The notes under the pieces were generated by a model that was not told the origin of the DNA, did no database searches, and saw only the letters and a program-made list of their open reading frames with translations. Below, piece by piece: positions 7,317 through 14,567 of a DNA stretch of 15,457 nt. The stretch lies in the NCBI GenBank assembly GCA_007123465.1, contig SKLB01000064.1:1-15457 (forward strand), read 5' to 3'. The stretch is from Spirochaetales bacterium. GTDB lineage: Bacteria > Spirochaetota > Spirochaetia > DSM-27196 > PWMO01. Positions within the stretch are counted from its first letter, which is position 1, and every line of letters begins with the position of its first letter. A program made the translations under genes and the position numbers.

Positions 7317-9157
7317 CGGTCACCTCGCTGCACGAACCGGGTACCAAGATAGGTGGCCCGCGCGTAAATTGACTTGAAAGCTGCCGCGGTTACCAGTTCA
7401 ACATACTGAATTTCTCGGCAGATGGCTTGAACTGAGTCAGACGTCGCAGCGTCGACCGCTGCCATGCACGCACCTGCGCCGGCCGCATTGCCAGCCTGCT
7501 CTATCTGAGTATCCTCGGGCAAGGGGAGAATACCCAGGCGCAGCGCGTTACCGGTATCTATGTGAGATCCAAACGCTCCGGCAATAACAACTCTGGTGAT
7601 GTCATGTAGCTCGATTCCCGCACGCTGAGCCAGCACAGCAATCCCGGCGCTGATGGCGCCTTTTGCAAGCTGAAACTCGCGAATGTCGGCCTGTGTCAGG
7701 AACACCTCGTTATGTTCATCGGTATCGTCAGCAGCAACAATCACAAGCCGTCGCTGGCCCGATACCTCTTTTACCTGCCGGCATTGCTGCAACCTGCCGC
7801 GCCAATCGATGATACCGGCGCCGAAGGCAGCTGCAATAGCATCGAGGATTCCCGAGCCACAAAGCCCTCTCGGTTTCTGTCCACCGATGGTGCTATACGC
7901 GAATCTACCCTGCTCGTCGATAGAGCACGAATCGATAGCCCCGGCTTCTGCCCGCATTCCAAGCTGAATATGCGCTCCCTCGAAGGCCGGCCCCGAAGGT
8001 GTCGAGACAACAAACAGGCTGTCGGCGGTTGCCAGACACATTTCTGTGTTGGTTCCCATGTCGATGTAGAGCACATTGCCGCGCTGTTGCCTCGCCCCGC
8101 AAGCAAGCAACATCGCCACGTGGTCGGACCCCACGTACCCTGCCACAATCGGCAGGCAACAGGCGTAAGCTCCCGGCCCAACCGACAAGCCGATCTCTCT
8201 GGCCTTGACGAGATACTCTCGTGACAGAGTCGCAACGTAGGGCGAGTTCACCAGTTGTTGGACTCCCAGCCCCAGAAAAAGGTGATGCATGGCGGTGTTG
8301 CCCACAAACACGGCACAAGCAATCCGACTGGTTGTGACGCCGCTTTGGGCGCAGAGGCGTCCTATCACTGCGTTGAACTGCTCTACCAGCATTGCACGCA
8401 GTGTAGCCGCCAGTTCAGGCGCCTCAACAACCCTGCTGATTCTGCTGACCACGTCCGCCCCGTATGGCGTTTGCGGGTTGGCCACCCCTGCAACAGCCAG
8501 TTGCGGACCGCCATTGCACTCCAGCAGATAGATCGCACACGTGGTGGTGCCGATATCCACGGCAACAACCAGCGGTGTCTGCTTTGGCGAACCGACGTCA
8601 ATGATCTCATGCTGATACAGCGTAACGCCGACGTTCCAAACGTTGCTGCGCAGAGTCTGTGACAATTCGCGCAGCACCCGGGCGTCTATAGACCGAGCCT
8701 CCACCCCGTGCTCGATCATCAGCTGAGCCGTCAGGCGGTCGGCATCCGAGCGCGGGTCATCAAGATCCGGCGCTGGAGGAGAGACTGTGCGGAACTCAAC
8801 TGCAGGATTTGCACTCGTAAACTTGCGCAGGTCCGCGTGCTCGGTCTGGGTCTGCAGAGACGAGTCAATAGAGCCGCCGGGGATAGCGATCGAGCAATTC
8901 CGTCGAACCCGAACCGAGCAGGCGAATACCCGCTGGCTTTGTCCTGCTGAAGCTTCAACCGCCGCTTTCACCGGCATGCCCGGCCGCGCCTCAACCGCAC
9001 CACTGCGCAGTTCTACCACACATTTGCCGCACGTGCCGCGCCCGCCGCAGTAGCTGGCGATCGGTATCCCTGCGCGTATGATAACGTCCAACAGTACATC
9101 GCCGGCGCTGTACTCCGCATCGATGTTGAACGGTTTGATCCTGACAACGCGTTTCAT
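7313..9157 (-). CDS. RACo-type ATP-dependent corrinoid reductive activator
   Basis: This 614-aa protein restores Co(II) corrinoid to active Co(I) using electrons and ATP. Domains in order: an N-terminal plant-type [2Fe-2S] ferredoxin with C37, C43, C46 and C80 (YCGGRGTCGKC...FAC), a linker region, then an ASKHA ATPase of the DUF4445 type starting near residue 200 (VAVDIGTTT). ASKHA-region blocks include NPQTPYGADVVSRI, FVGNTAMHHLFLGL, YIDMGTNTE, TPSGPAFEGAHI and GLCGSGILDA. I prefer ATG 9157 because TGAGG sits 5 nt before it and the product starts with the first ferredoxin strand. A GTG at 9178 would add 7 residues and overlap the ROK stop by 4 nt (GTGA), but it has no SD. It directly follows the ROK gene and overlaps the next gene, so it is part of the methyltransferase operon. 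Confidence 0.93.
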   Translation of the reverse strand: MKRVVRIKPFNIDAEYSAGDVLLDVIIRAGIPIASYCGGRGTCGKCVVELRSGAVEARPGMPVKAAVEASAGQSQRVFACSVRVRRNCSIAIPGGSIDSSLQTQTEHADLRKFTSANPAVEFRTVSPPAPDLDDPRSDADRLTAQLMIEHGVEARSIDARVLRELSQTLRSNVWNVGVTLYQHEIIDVGSPKQTPLVVAVDIGTTTCAIYLLECNGGPQLAVAGVANPQTPYGADVVSRISRVVEAPELAATLRAMLVEQFNAVIGRLCAQSGVTTSRIACAVFVGNTAMHHLFLGLGVQQLVNSPYVATLSREYLVKAREIGLSVGPGAYACCLPIVAGYVGSDHVAMLLACGARQQRGNVLYIDMGTNTEMCLATADSLFVVSTPSGPAFEGAHIQLGMRAEAGAIDSCSIDEQGRFAYSTIGGQKPRGLCGSGILDAIAAAFGAGIIDWRGRLQQCRQVKEVSGQRRLVIVAADDTDEHNEVFLTQADIREFQLAKGAISAGIAVLAQRAGIELHDITRVVIAGAFGSHIDTGNALRLGILPLPEDTQIEQAGNAAGAGACMAAVDAATSDSVQAICREIQYVELVTAAAFKSIYARATYLGTRFVQRGDR

Positions 9158-9174
9158 TGCTGCCTCATGCAGAC

Positions 9175-10377
9175 TCACCCCAGGCGGGCGTGAAGCGTGC
9201 CCATCGGCAGAAATGCCGCGCCCAGAATGAATGCGTCCTTGTTCAGCTCGGACACCAGGATATACGTGTCTTCACGTTGGGAGTACGACGAAGCACCGAA
9301 GACACCCTTCATCAGCGCCGGCAGCAGGTGCTGCGGATACTCAGCGATATTTCCCCCTATGACCACGTAGTGTGGATCGTAAATGGCTACAATATTGTGC
9401 AGCCCGGTGACCAGATACGAGATGTAGCGTTCCCAGAGTACTGCCGCCTGCGGGCGCTGCTCAGAGAGATCGGCAAAAAACTCCTTGAGACCAACGCCGC
9501 CGTTACCGGTAACCGAGCGGTACTCGTTCAGCAGCACATCTTCTGCTACGTAGCGCTCCCAGCAACCACGCTTACCGCAACTGCAGCTCCTGCCCCCGGG
9601 AACAACCGTATGGTGCCCCAATTCACCGGCACGATTGTGGGCACCCATATACAACCGACCGTCTATTATCATTCCCGACCCGACGCCTTCGGTTATCGAA
9701 ATATAGATGAGGTTGCTCATGCCCTGCGCAATACCAAGCCGCTGCTCGGCCAAGGCCGCGGCGTTGGCCTCGTTCTCGATGTACACCGCCAAACCGGTTC
9801 TATCGGCAAGCGAAGCAAGGCTGACGTTTTTCAGTCCCAGATTAGACGCAGCCTCAATCATGATTGTTTTGCGGTTAACGTATCCCGATACCGCTACGCC
9901 AATTCCGAGGAAGCTCTGTATCGATGTTCCGCTGCGGCAGATCATATCGCTGACTGACGTACAGATCGTTTCAACCAGAGCCGCAGCGCTGGCACCGCGG
10001 CGGATCGGCACTTCCACATCGTCGACAATTTGCATGTCGATGTTGGACCGCACAACGCGGATGCCCTGTCCCTGGATGGTTACCCCGAACGCGAAGCGCG
10101 AGTTGGGGTTGAACTCGATCAGCTTCGGCTTCCTGCCACCGGTTGAGTCTGCGGTTCCCGCCTCGCGCACCAATCCCTGTTGCAACAGGCTGCCTATACT
10201 GTTTGATACGGTGGGAAAACTGAACCCGGTGCGCTCGCTTATCTCCTGCTTGGTAAGAATTCGTTCCTGGAGCAGAAGATCGAGAATCACCTTCCGATTG
10301 GCCAGCTTGATGCTGTTCTGATCGAGCAGCGTCCCGGCTGCTTCCCCCGCTCGATTCAGCTCCACGGATTTCTGCAT
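9175..10377 (-). CDS. ROK-family transcriptional regulator
   Basis: This 400-aa repressor-type ROK protein has an N-terminal winged helix-turn-helix (about residues 25-75: KVILDLLLQ...LTKQEISERTGFSFPTVSNSIGSL) and a ROK sugar-kinase-like fold. The zinc motif is present (GELGHH ... CSCGKRGC, CxCx4C). The catalytic aspartate of ROK kinases is replaced: the segment reads ENEANAAALAE, as in regulators such as NagC/XylR, so it probably lacks kinase activity. ROK regulators usually sense sugars or amino sugars, so its place between MT2 and the corrinoid activator is unusual. It may respond to a glycosidic or sugar-like methyl donor, or merely have been recruited. There is no SD; a candidate promoter in the 3' end of the MT2 gene would make the mRNA leaderless. 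Confidence 0.92.
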   Translation of the reverse strand: MQKSVELNRAGEAAGTLLDQNSIKLANRKVILDLLLQERILTKQEISERTGFSFPTVSNSIGSLLQQGLVREAGTADSTGGRKPKLIEFNPNSRFAFGVTIQGQGIRVVRSNIDMQIVDDVEVPIRRGASAAALVETICTSVSDMICRSGTSIQSFLGIGVAVSGYVNRKTIMIEAASNLGLKNVSLASLADRTGLAVYIENEANAAALAEQRLGIAQGMSNLIYISITEGVGSGMIIDGRLYMGAHNRAGELGHHTVVPGGRSCSCGKRGCWERYVAEDVLLNEYRSVTGNGGVGLKEFFADLSEQRPQAAVLWERYISYLVTGLHNIVAIYDPHYVVIGGNIAEYPQHLLPALMKGVFGASSYSQREDTYILVSELNKDAFILGAAFLPMGTLHARLG

Positions 10378-10383
10378 TGCGAT

Positions 10384-10412
10384 ACTATACTACGCCGACC
10401 GCTGCCTTCCAA
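10384..10412 (-). promoter_or_regulatory. Candidate internal promoter for the ROK gene
   Basis: On the minus strand, TTGGAA (10412-10407) is followed by 17 nt and TATAGT (10389-10384). Matches to consensus are 4 of 6 and 5 of 6. The -10 ends 6 nt before the ROK ATG at 10377, the same geometry as at 808-843, so the transcript would start at or next to the ATG. The -35 lies inside the 3' end of the MT2 coding sequence. Confidence 0.5.
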
Positions 10413-11199
10413 TTGCCTGTTTCTTTGCTGCCCGAGTGTAGTTCTGGCAGTGACGGTCACGCCCGAGTACCAGCTCGGTAGCCAGTATCGCCGCTCGAAG
10501 CTCCCTGTCCAGTGGATCAAGGATGGCGGTGTCCAGACCAGCAGCGATCGCCAGGCCGACAAACGCCTGGTTGATGATCGACCGGTGCGGCAATCCAAAG
10601 GATATATTGCTCAGGCCGGCGCAGAAATGAACCCCCGGCCACCTCGCAGCGGTCTGACCGATGGTATCCAGCGCAATCTGTCCACTGTCGGTGTTGGTAG
10701 CAGCCCCCATAAGCAACGGGTCAATATAGACCTTGTGCAGCGGAATACCGGCGCCATCGGTCAGCTCCAGTAATCGGCCGATAATCTCCAGCCGCTGTTC
10801 AACGTTCTGCGGCATTCCGTTGTCATCCATTGCAAGCGCGATCACATCGCACTGGTACTCCCGCACTACCGGCAGGATCTCGGCGACCTTTTTCTGCTCC
10901 AGGCTGATGGAGTTAATCATCGGACTGCGGTCCAGTTTGCGCACCGCGTGTGCCAGTGGCTCGGGATTGGCGCTGTCCAGGCAGACAGGAACTTCGCTTA
11001 CCGATTGCACGCACTCGATCAGCCACAGAAGATCACTGAGTTCTCGTGCGGGTGAAGTACCGGCATTTACGTCCAGCCAGTCAACGCCAGCCTCGACCTG
11101 AGCCAGTGCCAACTGCCGGATGTACTCCTCGTCGCGGTTCTCAATTGCCGTGCGCACCTTTGCGAGCGTGCCGTTTATCTTCTCGCCAACGATCTTCAC
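10390..11199 (-). CDS. Methyltetrahydrofolate:corrinoid methyltransferase (MT2, MeTr-like)
   Basis: This 269-aa TIM-barrel pterin-binding protein has the usual length of stand-alone MeTr enzymes. It would take the methyl group from methyl-Co(III) corrinoid protein to tetrahydrofolate, or run in reverse. Conserved positions include LDVNAGTSP (D43, N45), CLDSAN (D75), NSIS (N96), YIDPLLMG (D160) and GLSNISFGLP (N198). From memory these correspond to Asp75, Asn96, Asp160 and Asn199 of the Moorella enzyme, so the active site looks intact. The start is GTG at 11199, giving the family-typical KIVGEKINGT; only a weak G-rich SD precedes it. The 60-nt gap from the corrinoid gene is in frame and has no further stop. 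The substrate role is inferred from the operon. Confidence 0.92.
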   Translation of the reverse strand: MKIVGEKINGTLAKVRTAIENRDEEYIRQLALAQVEAGVDWLDVNAGTSPARELSDLLWLIECVQSVSEVPVCLDSANPEPLAHAVRKLDRSPMINSISLEQKKVAEILPVVREYQCDVIALAMDDNGMPQNVEQRLEIIGRLLELTDGAGIPLHKVYIDPLLMGAATNTDSGQIALDTIGQTAARWPGVHFCAGLSNISFGLPHRSIINQAFVGLAIAAGLDTAILDPLDRELRAAILATELVLGRDRHCQNYTRAAKKQAIGRQRSA

Positions 11200-11259
11200 G
11201 CGGTTGCCCCCGCAGCTGCGCCGCTGCCGCTCACTGCTGCGCTGGCGGCTGTTATGCCG

Positions 11260-11898
11260 TCAGGCACCGTAGACGCTTTTGGTATAGCTCACACCTGCAG
11301 CGGCGTCTTCGGCAAAATAGTCGCAACCGGTTTCACGCGCAACCACTTCCGTCACCGGCGCTCCGCCAACCATGATTTTGACCCGGTCGCGGTTGCCCGA
11401 TTCAGCGATTGCCTTGACCGTTTTCTCGGTGGACGGGAACGCCGAGGTCAGGAACACGCTCAGCCCGAGTACTTTGGCATCCGGGTTGTTATTGACGGCC
11501 TCAACGAATTTTTCCGGCGCTACATCAACGCCCAGGTCTATGACTTCAAATCCGTTGCCCTCCAGCGCAATCATGACTACGTCTTTGCCCAGATCATGAA
11601 TATCACCCTTGACCGTGCCGAGGATTGCCTTGCCGATGGCTTTCTCTCTGCCGCCTTCCTTCTCCAGCAGCGGCTGGATCCTGTTAAGGATGTTGCGCAT
11701 GATCTCGCCGGCAAACATCATGTCTGCCACAAATGCTTCTTCCCGCTTGTACATATCGCCGATGGTGGCCATTCCGGCCTGGCTGGCCTTCAGTATCTCT
11801 CTGCCCGAAACGCCCTGCTCTATCGCCTTATCCACAGCATCGTAGACCTTCTCTTCTTCCAGCTCAATCAACAGATCAGAGATTTTCTTGATATCCAT
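11260..11898 (-). CDS. Corrinoid protein of a methyltransferase system (MtaC/MtvC-like)
   Basis: This 212-aa methyl carrier shuttles the methyl group between MT1 and MT2 on cobalt. Residues 1-85 form the helical cap (MDIKKISDLLIELEEEKVYD...). Residues 90-212 form the Rossmann B12-binding domain with the base-off signature DxHxxG at D99-G104 (H101 is the lower cobalt ligand), a serine at S147 in LGLSVFL, and VGGAPV near residue 177. Length is normal for the family. GGAGGAG lies about 10 nt before the ATG. It follows the 53-aa small gene by 24 nt and precedes MT2. All functional residues look intact, so this should be an active carrier; substrate specificity is set by MT1. Confidence 0.95.
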   Translation of the reverse strand: MDIKKISDLLIELEEEKVYDAVDKAIEQGVSGREILKASQAGMATIGDMYKREEAFVADMMFAGEIMRNILNRIQPLLEKEGGREKAIGKAILGTVKGDIHDLGKDVVMIALEGNGFEVIDLGVDVAPEKFVEAVNNNPDAKVLGLSVFLTSAFPSTEKTVKAIAESGNRDRVKIMVGGAPVTEVVARETGCDYFAEDAAAGVSYTKSVYGA

Positions 11899-11922
11899 GT
11901 GATCCCGACTCCTCCGTAGTGC

Positions 11923-12084
11923 TTACAATCCGGTCACGCAAAACCACAAATGCACGTAGGCGTGAACATCATACGTTTCCCACCATGCCTTTACAACTTC
12001 TTCGTCACCCTTTATCTCTGTGTACTCTTTCTTCTTCTCTTCCCAGGGAAAGCAGACCCCGGGCACGCTCTTAGTCTCTTGCAC
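11923..12084 (-). CDS. Unrecognised 53-aa protein between MT1 and corrinoid genes
   Basis: A GTG codon at 12084 follows a perfect GAGGAGG with a 6-nt gap, and the frame stays open for 53 codons to TAA at 11923. It fills the space between MT1 (29 nt upstream) and the corrinoid gene (24 nt downstream), each of which also has its own strong SD. The peptide has a charged first half (PWEEKKKEYTEIKGDEE) and an aromatic second half (VKAWWETYDVHAYVHLWFC). That half contains H41, H45 and C49 at i, i+4, i+8, which would face one side of a helix and could bind a metal. I recognise no family. It may be a subunit or chaperone of the methyltransferase. The coding call rests on SD quality, position and fit to the gap; the role is unknown. 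Confidence 0.68.
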   Translation of the reverse strand: MQETKSVPGVCFPWEEKKKEYTEIKGDEEVVKAWWETYDVHAYVHLWFCVTGL

Positions 12085-12113
12085 GATAGTCCTCCTCGAC
12101 TCCTGTTGATCCG

Positions 12114-13316
12114 TTAGATGTAACCGTACTCTTCGCAGGCTTGTGCCATTGCGATGAAATTCTCGACCTTGACGTCCTGTTGCATAATCGCCTCCGCATC
12201 CAGCAGATAGCCGCCGTCAGGACCGAAGTCGGTTATCAACTGTTTGACGCGCTTCTTCACATCTGCCGGCTCGCCGAACGCCAGCATATCGTTTGGTACC
12301 CCGCCGCTGATGGCAAATCTATCACCGAGGACCCGCTTGACCTCGTAGATGTCATCTTTGTCGCAGTGGAATATGATACTCTGCTCGGGCAGCTGGCGGA
12401 AATGCTTCAGATTGCGCGCCCACTTGCCTTCGGCGTAGTAGATGGTCTGTATTCCGGCCTCCCAGATCTGCTCGGTAACCATTTTGAGCGTGGGCCAGTG
12501 GAATTTCTCAAACACCTCTTCGGAAAAGAATCCGGTTGCACCGCGATGCATCCAGTGGCTGCACGGTACCTTCCTGCTGGGGTCTGCGGTGGCGATGCAA
12601 TTCCACGCCATATGCGGCGCAACCGCCTCGGTGGCCTTGAGAACCTTGTCCGGACATCGATGCAGATCGTAGGCGATACCGCGAAATCCGCGAAACTTGT
12701 CAGCCAGAATATCAAACGGCGCCTTCAGAGCCCCGGCAAGACTGGAGACCGTACCGGTTTCAGTCTGCATGCGCGCCACGTTGGCGCCCAGCTTCTGGAA
12801 GTACTGCTGGATGGCTATTCCGTTCTTCAACCACGCAAGGTTATTCTTCCACGTGTTCTGCTCACCCGGCGGTACCATATACTTGGAGGTGCGCGGCAGC
12901 CAGACGTTCATGACAAACTCGTTAGGATCTTCGATGAAGCGGTCGTACTCCTCCACCTTCATAAACGCGTCCTCTTCGGTCTGAGGCTCGATATACTGAA
13001 ACGAATCATCGGCGTCCAGGTCGATCCCCGGGACCTTGTAGTACTTCAGTCCGTAGGACTCGGTGACCGAAGTGTTGACAAACACCATATTGACCACCGT
13101 TGCGTCGATTCCCGGTACGGCCTGACACATCTTGACAACCGCATCGAGTCCCAAGTCCGGATCGTGTGTGACCTGCTGCGCAGTGTATCCGGCGATCTTG
13201 CCGGCCAGCTCCGCAGCACACGGACGAAACGGTACCTTGTCCGGTTTCTGCAGATGATTGGCTTTCCAGTAGCGATCCATCCGCTCGTCGTAAAGCTCTT
13301 GCATGCTCTTTGCCAT
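12114..13316 (-). CDS. URO-D-fold corrinoid methyltransferase (MT1), substrate unknown
   Basis: This 400-aa member of the uroporphyrinogen decarboxylase-like methyltransferase superfamily includes MtaA/MtbA and many O-demethylase MT1 enzymes. It should transfer a methyl group from a specific donor to the corrinoid protein encoded two genes downstream. Visible blocks are KPDKVPFRPCAAELAGKIAGY near the N-terminus, MQTETGTVSS and LKAPFDILAD in the middle, then EGKWARNLKHFRQLP, IIFHCDKDD (H317-C318), DRFAISGGVPNDML and VENFIAMAQACEEYG. The classic HxC...C zinc set of MtaA is not seen. ATG 13316 is chosen because GAGGAGG lies 8 nt upstream; an in-frame start at 13364 would add 16 residues without an SD. 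It is first in the operon, behind a good promoter. Its true heme-pathway role is excluded by context rather than by a test. Confidence 0.88.
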   Translation of the reverse strand: MAKSMQELYDERMDRYWKANHLQKPDKVPFRPCAAELAGKIAGYTAQQVTHDPDLGLDAVVKMCQAVPGIDATVVNMVFVNTSVTESYGLKYYKVPGIDLDADDSFQYIEPQTEEDAFMKVEEYDRFIEDPNEFVMNVWLPRTSKYMVPPGEQNTWKNNLAWLKNGIAIQQYFQKLGANVARMQTETGTVSSLAGALKAPFDILADKFRGFRGIAYDLHRCPDKVLKATEAVAPHMAWNCIATADPSRKVPCSHWMHRGATGFFSEEVFEKFHWPTLKMVTEQIWEAGIQTIYYAEGKWARNLKHFRQLPEQSIIFHCDKDDIYEVKRVLGDRFAISGGVPNDMLAFGEPADVKKRVKQLITDFGPDGGYLLDAEAIMQQDVKVENFIAMAQACEEYGYI

Positions 13317-13394
13317 TCCGATAGCCTCCTCGATCTCACCCGCACTGCTGCAGGGCGCCGCCACTAATTAAACCCTCTTAAAAAAGTCCATGTC

Positions 13395-13423
13395 ATTCTA
13401 GACCGAGTTCCGCTATCTGTCAA
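13395..13423 (-). promoter_or_regulatory. Promoter of the corrinoid methyltransferase operon
   Basis: On the minus strand, TTGACA (13423-13418), a 17-nt spacer and TAGAAT (13400-13395) form a near-consensus sigma-70 promoter. Transcription should start near 13388, giving a leader of about 72 nt with an AT-rich first third and a GC-rich middle before the SD of MT1. No clear palindromic operator for the ROK regulator can be named, though the AT-rich stretch at about 13365-13387 is the obvious place to look. Confidence 0.72.
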
Positions 13424-13441
13424 TCAGAATTTTCTTTGACT

Positions 13442-13580
13442 GTGACGAAGCTTGTGAAACGGGGGGAGCGAAGACTCAGAGTTTTTCCGATTCGCGTTGC
13501 CCGCCCCGGCATCCACACCTTCCGCACCAATCGGAACTATCCACACACTCGTACCCGGAATCTTTCACAAGCTTCGTAAC
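13442..13580. repeat. Long-range inverted repeat with nested arm
   Basis: The 18-nt arm at 13442-13459 (core ACGAAGCTTGTGAAA) is the reverse complement of 13563-13580 at 17 of 18 positions. Inside lies a second inverted pair, TTCCGATT (13485-13492) and AATCGGAA (13529-13536). No protein-like frame is convincing inside it. It sits in the divergent region between the methyltransferase operon and the lipoprotein gene and may be a small decayed mobile element or a structured transcript. Confidence 0.6.
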
Positions 13581-13609
13581 AGCCTTGAATCCTCTACTGC
13601 AGCTGTTCC

Positions 13610-13698
13610 GACCGTGTAACGCCTCGGGCGTTCCGGGTTGTCTGTCTGTAGCATTGAAGTCAGGAGCCGCGTGTGTCGGCACGGAGTCGGTTGGCAGA
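13610..13698 (+). repeat. Direct repeat copy A (about 89 bp)
   Basis: This segment matches 14948-15033 in the same orientation. Both begin GACCGTGTA and end near GGAGTCGGTTGG. Outside a 12-15-nt variable stretch, 64 of 74 aligned positions agree, and most differences are transitions. It lies before the lipoprotein gene; copy B lies after the transposase remnant. Confidence 0.75.
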
Positions 13699-13729
13699 AA
13701 AGTGATTGCGCACCTGCCGTGAGAAACTA

Positions 13730-13758
13730 TTGACAATCCGAAAAACAATGCCGACTAT
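13730..13758 (+). promoter_or_regulatory. Possible promoter for the lipoprotein gene
   Basis: TTGACA (13730-13735) is consensus, but the -10 is poor: GACTAT at 13753-13758 with a 17-nt spacer matches 3 of 6. Transcription would start about 20 nt before the ATG at 13788, leaving room for the GGAGG Shine-Dalgarno. Confidence 0.4.
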
Positions 13759-13787
13759 TGACCCAGTCATCATGACGGAGGAAACGT

Positions 13788-14567
13788 ATGCAGAGCACCA
13801 AATCGCAAGCGGCTTTTGTGATCCCGCTGATCTCGGTGGTCATGCTGATCCCTACGGCCTGTGATGGTCTCTGGAGTCCGTCCCCTAACGACGGTCAGCG
13901 TCAGAACAGCGACGGGACCCGCATCCTGTACGACAGTAGCCTGGGAACGCTTCCCGACGATCAACAGTTCTTTTACCTGCGTTATCCTCTGTCCGGTGCC
14001 CAAGCAACCCAGGTCTACGACACCGATGTGACTATTCTCGACACGCTGCCGGCCACCACGGATCTGGCCGGTTACATCGCCGCCTCGCAGGCGGTCCCCG
14101 AACTTGTGCGGAGCCGCGGCTACACTGTAACGTTTGCGCTGCAGGTTGTCGAAGAAGACCACGGTAGTCGCATCGACCGGGCCGGCTTCAGCATTATTGT
14201 AATAAGCGATGATCTTCTCGGGATCTCACTGGGGTTCTGGAAAGATAGCATATGGGCACATGAGGGCGGCGAGCCGTCCGGTCTCTTCGCGCGCGCCGAA
14301 TGGCACGACTGGAACTCTACCGCAGGACTTGTCACATACCGACTCACACTTCTCGGCAGCAGATATGCGCTGTTCGCCGACGGACAGCAAATCCTGACCG
14401 GAGTCGTGCGTGACTACACCGCCTTTGAAGGCTTTAACGGTTTCAACCCCTACGGCACGCCCAATTTCATTTTTCTGGGCGATAACTCGCGGTCTGCGGC
14501 TTCAAAAGTGCGTCTAGGCGATATTACCGTAAGCGTACCAGCCACCGATCCCGTACTTGATCCGTAG
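13788..14567 (+). CDS. Putative lipoprotein with 'choice-of-anchor Y'-type domain
   Basis: This 259-aa exported protein has a signal peptide with a hydrophobic core (AAFVIPLISVVMLIPTAC). C25 is followed by a Ser/Pro/Asp-rich linker, so it is probably lipidated, although the lipobox PTAC is loose. The mature part reads as one beta-rich domain. TRILYDSSLGTLPDDQQF opens it, and RAGFSIIVISDDLLGISLGFW, then YRLTLLGSRYALFADGQQIL, then GTPNFIFLGDNSRSAASKV near the end match my recollection of the 'choice-of-anchor Y' family found in surface and PEP-CTERM proteins. A ligand is unknown; the fold may be lectin-like. GGAGG lies 6 nt before the ATG. It stands alone between direct repeats, and a transposase fragment begins right after its stop, so horizontal arrival is plausible. 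Confidence 0.82.
   Translation: MQSTKSQAAFVIPLISVVMLIPTACDGLWSPSPNDGQRQNSDGTRILYDSSLGTLPDDQQFFYLRYPLSGAQATQVYDTDVTILDTLPATTDLAGYIAASQAVPELVRSRGYTVTFALQVVEEDHGSRIDRAGFSIIVISDDLLGISLGFWKDSIWAHEGGEPSGLFARAEWHDWNSTAGLVTYRLTLLGSRYALFADGQQILTGVVRDYTAFEGFNGFNPYGTPNFIFLGDNSRSAASKVRLGDITVSVPATDPVLDP

Noticed and set aside
12141..13367. 408-codon plus-strand open frame opposite MT1
   Set aside because: Antisense shadow of the URO-D-fold gene, with no SD or family motif.
13317..13394. Cobalamin riboswitch in the methyltransferase operon leader
   Set aside because: The leader is only about 72 nt and I see no B12-box-like conserved sequence; it is too short for that riboswitch class.
13476..13748. 90-codon minus-strand frame with a Cys-rich end
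   Set aside because: It is composed of direct repeat A and the inverted-repeat region; its similarity to the 14919-15185 frame comes from the DNA repeat, not from a conserved protein.
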